From Thermotogaceae bacterium (lineage in GTDB: Bacteria; Thermotogota; Thermotogae; Thermotogales; Thermotogaceae): a stretch of DNA of 7,033 nucleotides. The notes beneath the pieces were generated by a model. It was not told where the DNA came from and searched no databases. It saw only the letters and a list, made by a program, of their open reading frames with translations. A program made the position numbers and the translations under genes. Numbering within the stretch: position 1 is the stretch's first letter; the number at the start of each line of letters is the position of its first letter. Shown here one piece after another: positions 6,842 through 7,033 of the stretch. The stretch lies in the NCBI GenBank assembly GCA_021161105.1, contig JAGHBG010000072.1, positions 1-7,033 on the forward strand, written 5' to 3'.

Positions 6842-7033
6842 CTTTCATCCTCCTCTCCCAATTTATCTCTGCTATTGATTTCTGGATATAAAGTGGCTCT
6901 ATTTGATAGTAAGGAATTGCTTTTCCGTTTTCGGTTATTTCAAGAATGACTTCAGAACGAGGATAATCAAATCTATCACTAAGTTTTACCCCTTCGAAAT
7001 ATTCTTTTCCGTCCCCGACGAGTACTATTCCAT
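6828..7033 (-). CDS. Unrecognised protein, C-terminal end only (partial)
   Basis: An open frame enters from the right edge and runs on the - strand to TAA at 6830-6828, giving the last 67 complete codons (first full codon begins at 7031). The other two - strand frames are closed by stops here. The visible peptide starts GIVLVGDGKEYFEG, passes through FDYPRSEVILEITENGKAIP, and ends in a charged tail NWERRMKGEGK. Alternating hydrophobic and polar residues suggest beta strands; there is no membrane segment or catalytic motif in this part. The reading is supported by the 14-base overlap with the MFS gene, which places that gene's ribosome binding site inside this one, a usual operon arrangement. 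I do not recognise the family, and the start and most of the protein lie outside the window. It may be a partner of the transporter, such as a secreted or sugar-active protein, but this is a guess. Confidence 0.75.
   Translation of the reverse strand, partial: GIVLVGDGKEYFEGVKLSDRFDYPRSEVILEITENGKAIPYYQIEPLYIQKSIAEINWERRMKGEGK
6849..6853 (-). promoter_or_regulatory. Ribosome binding site deciding the MFS start
   Basis: On the - strand GAGAGGAGG places GGAGG seven bases before the GTG at 6841. The nearer ATG at 6848 is in the frame of the preceding gene, not of the transporter. The site lies inside the coding end of the preceding gene. Confidence 0.8.

Overview
The window looks like a stretch of bacterial chromosome, moderately AT-rich by eye, with strong purine-rich ribosome binding sites and frequent GTG starts. 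GlmU, a UvrD/PcrA-type helicase and a YicC-family protein are typical bacterial genes. They sit beside a KaiC-like ATPase and its small partner, a pair best known from archaea. This mix, and the sequence flavour of the MFS transporter, suggest Thermotogota or a similar lineage with many archaeal genes. That placement is an inference and the species is not identified.

Layout: two transcription units converge on one shared hairpin. On the + strand (about 65-1282), a promoter with TTGAAA, an 18-base spacer and a perfect TATAAT drives a single-domain KaiC-like ATPase (GTG start at 122). A small helix-turn-helix protein (853-1254) of the kind found next to such ATPases follows 23 bases later. The unit ends at a GC-rich hairpin at 1265-1282.

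On the - strand, read from 7033 down to 1265, a tightly packed cluster runs in this order: the C-terminal end of an unrecognised protein cut by the window edge (6828-7033), a 12-segment MFS transporter (5543-6841), a UvrD/PcrA-like DNA helicase (3595-5553), bifunctional GlmU (2178-3524) and a YicC-family endoribonuclease (1306-2181). Three of the four junctions overlap or nearly do; the exception is a 70-base gap before glmU. The same hairpin, read the other way, ends this unit. The cluster's promoter lies beyond the right edge or inside upstream genes.

How the genes work together: GlmU makes UDP-N-acetylglucosamine for the cell wall, YicC acts in RNA processing or decay, the helicase in DNA repair or replication restart, and the MFS protein moves a small solute, perhaps a sugar. 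They form no single pathway; the overlaps point to shared expression. The clearest self-contained regulatory unit is the KaiC/HTH pair. Its role is unknown, and it is the item here most worth following up. No RNA gene, insertion sequence, CRISPR array or origin was seen, and no stretch over 300 bases lacks a gene.
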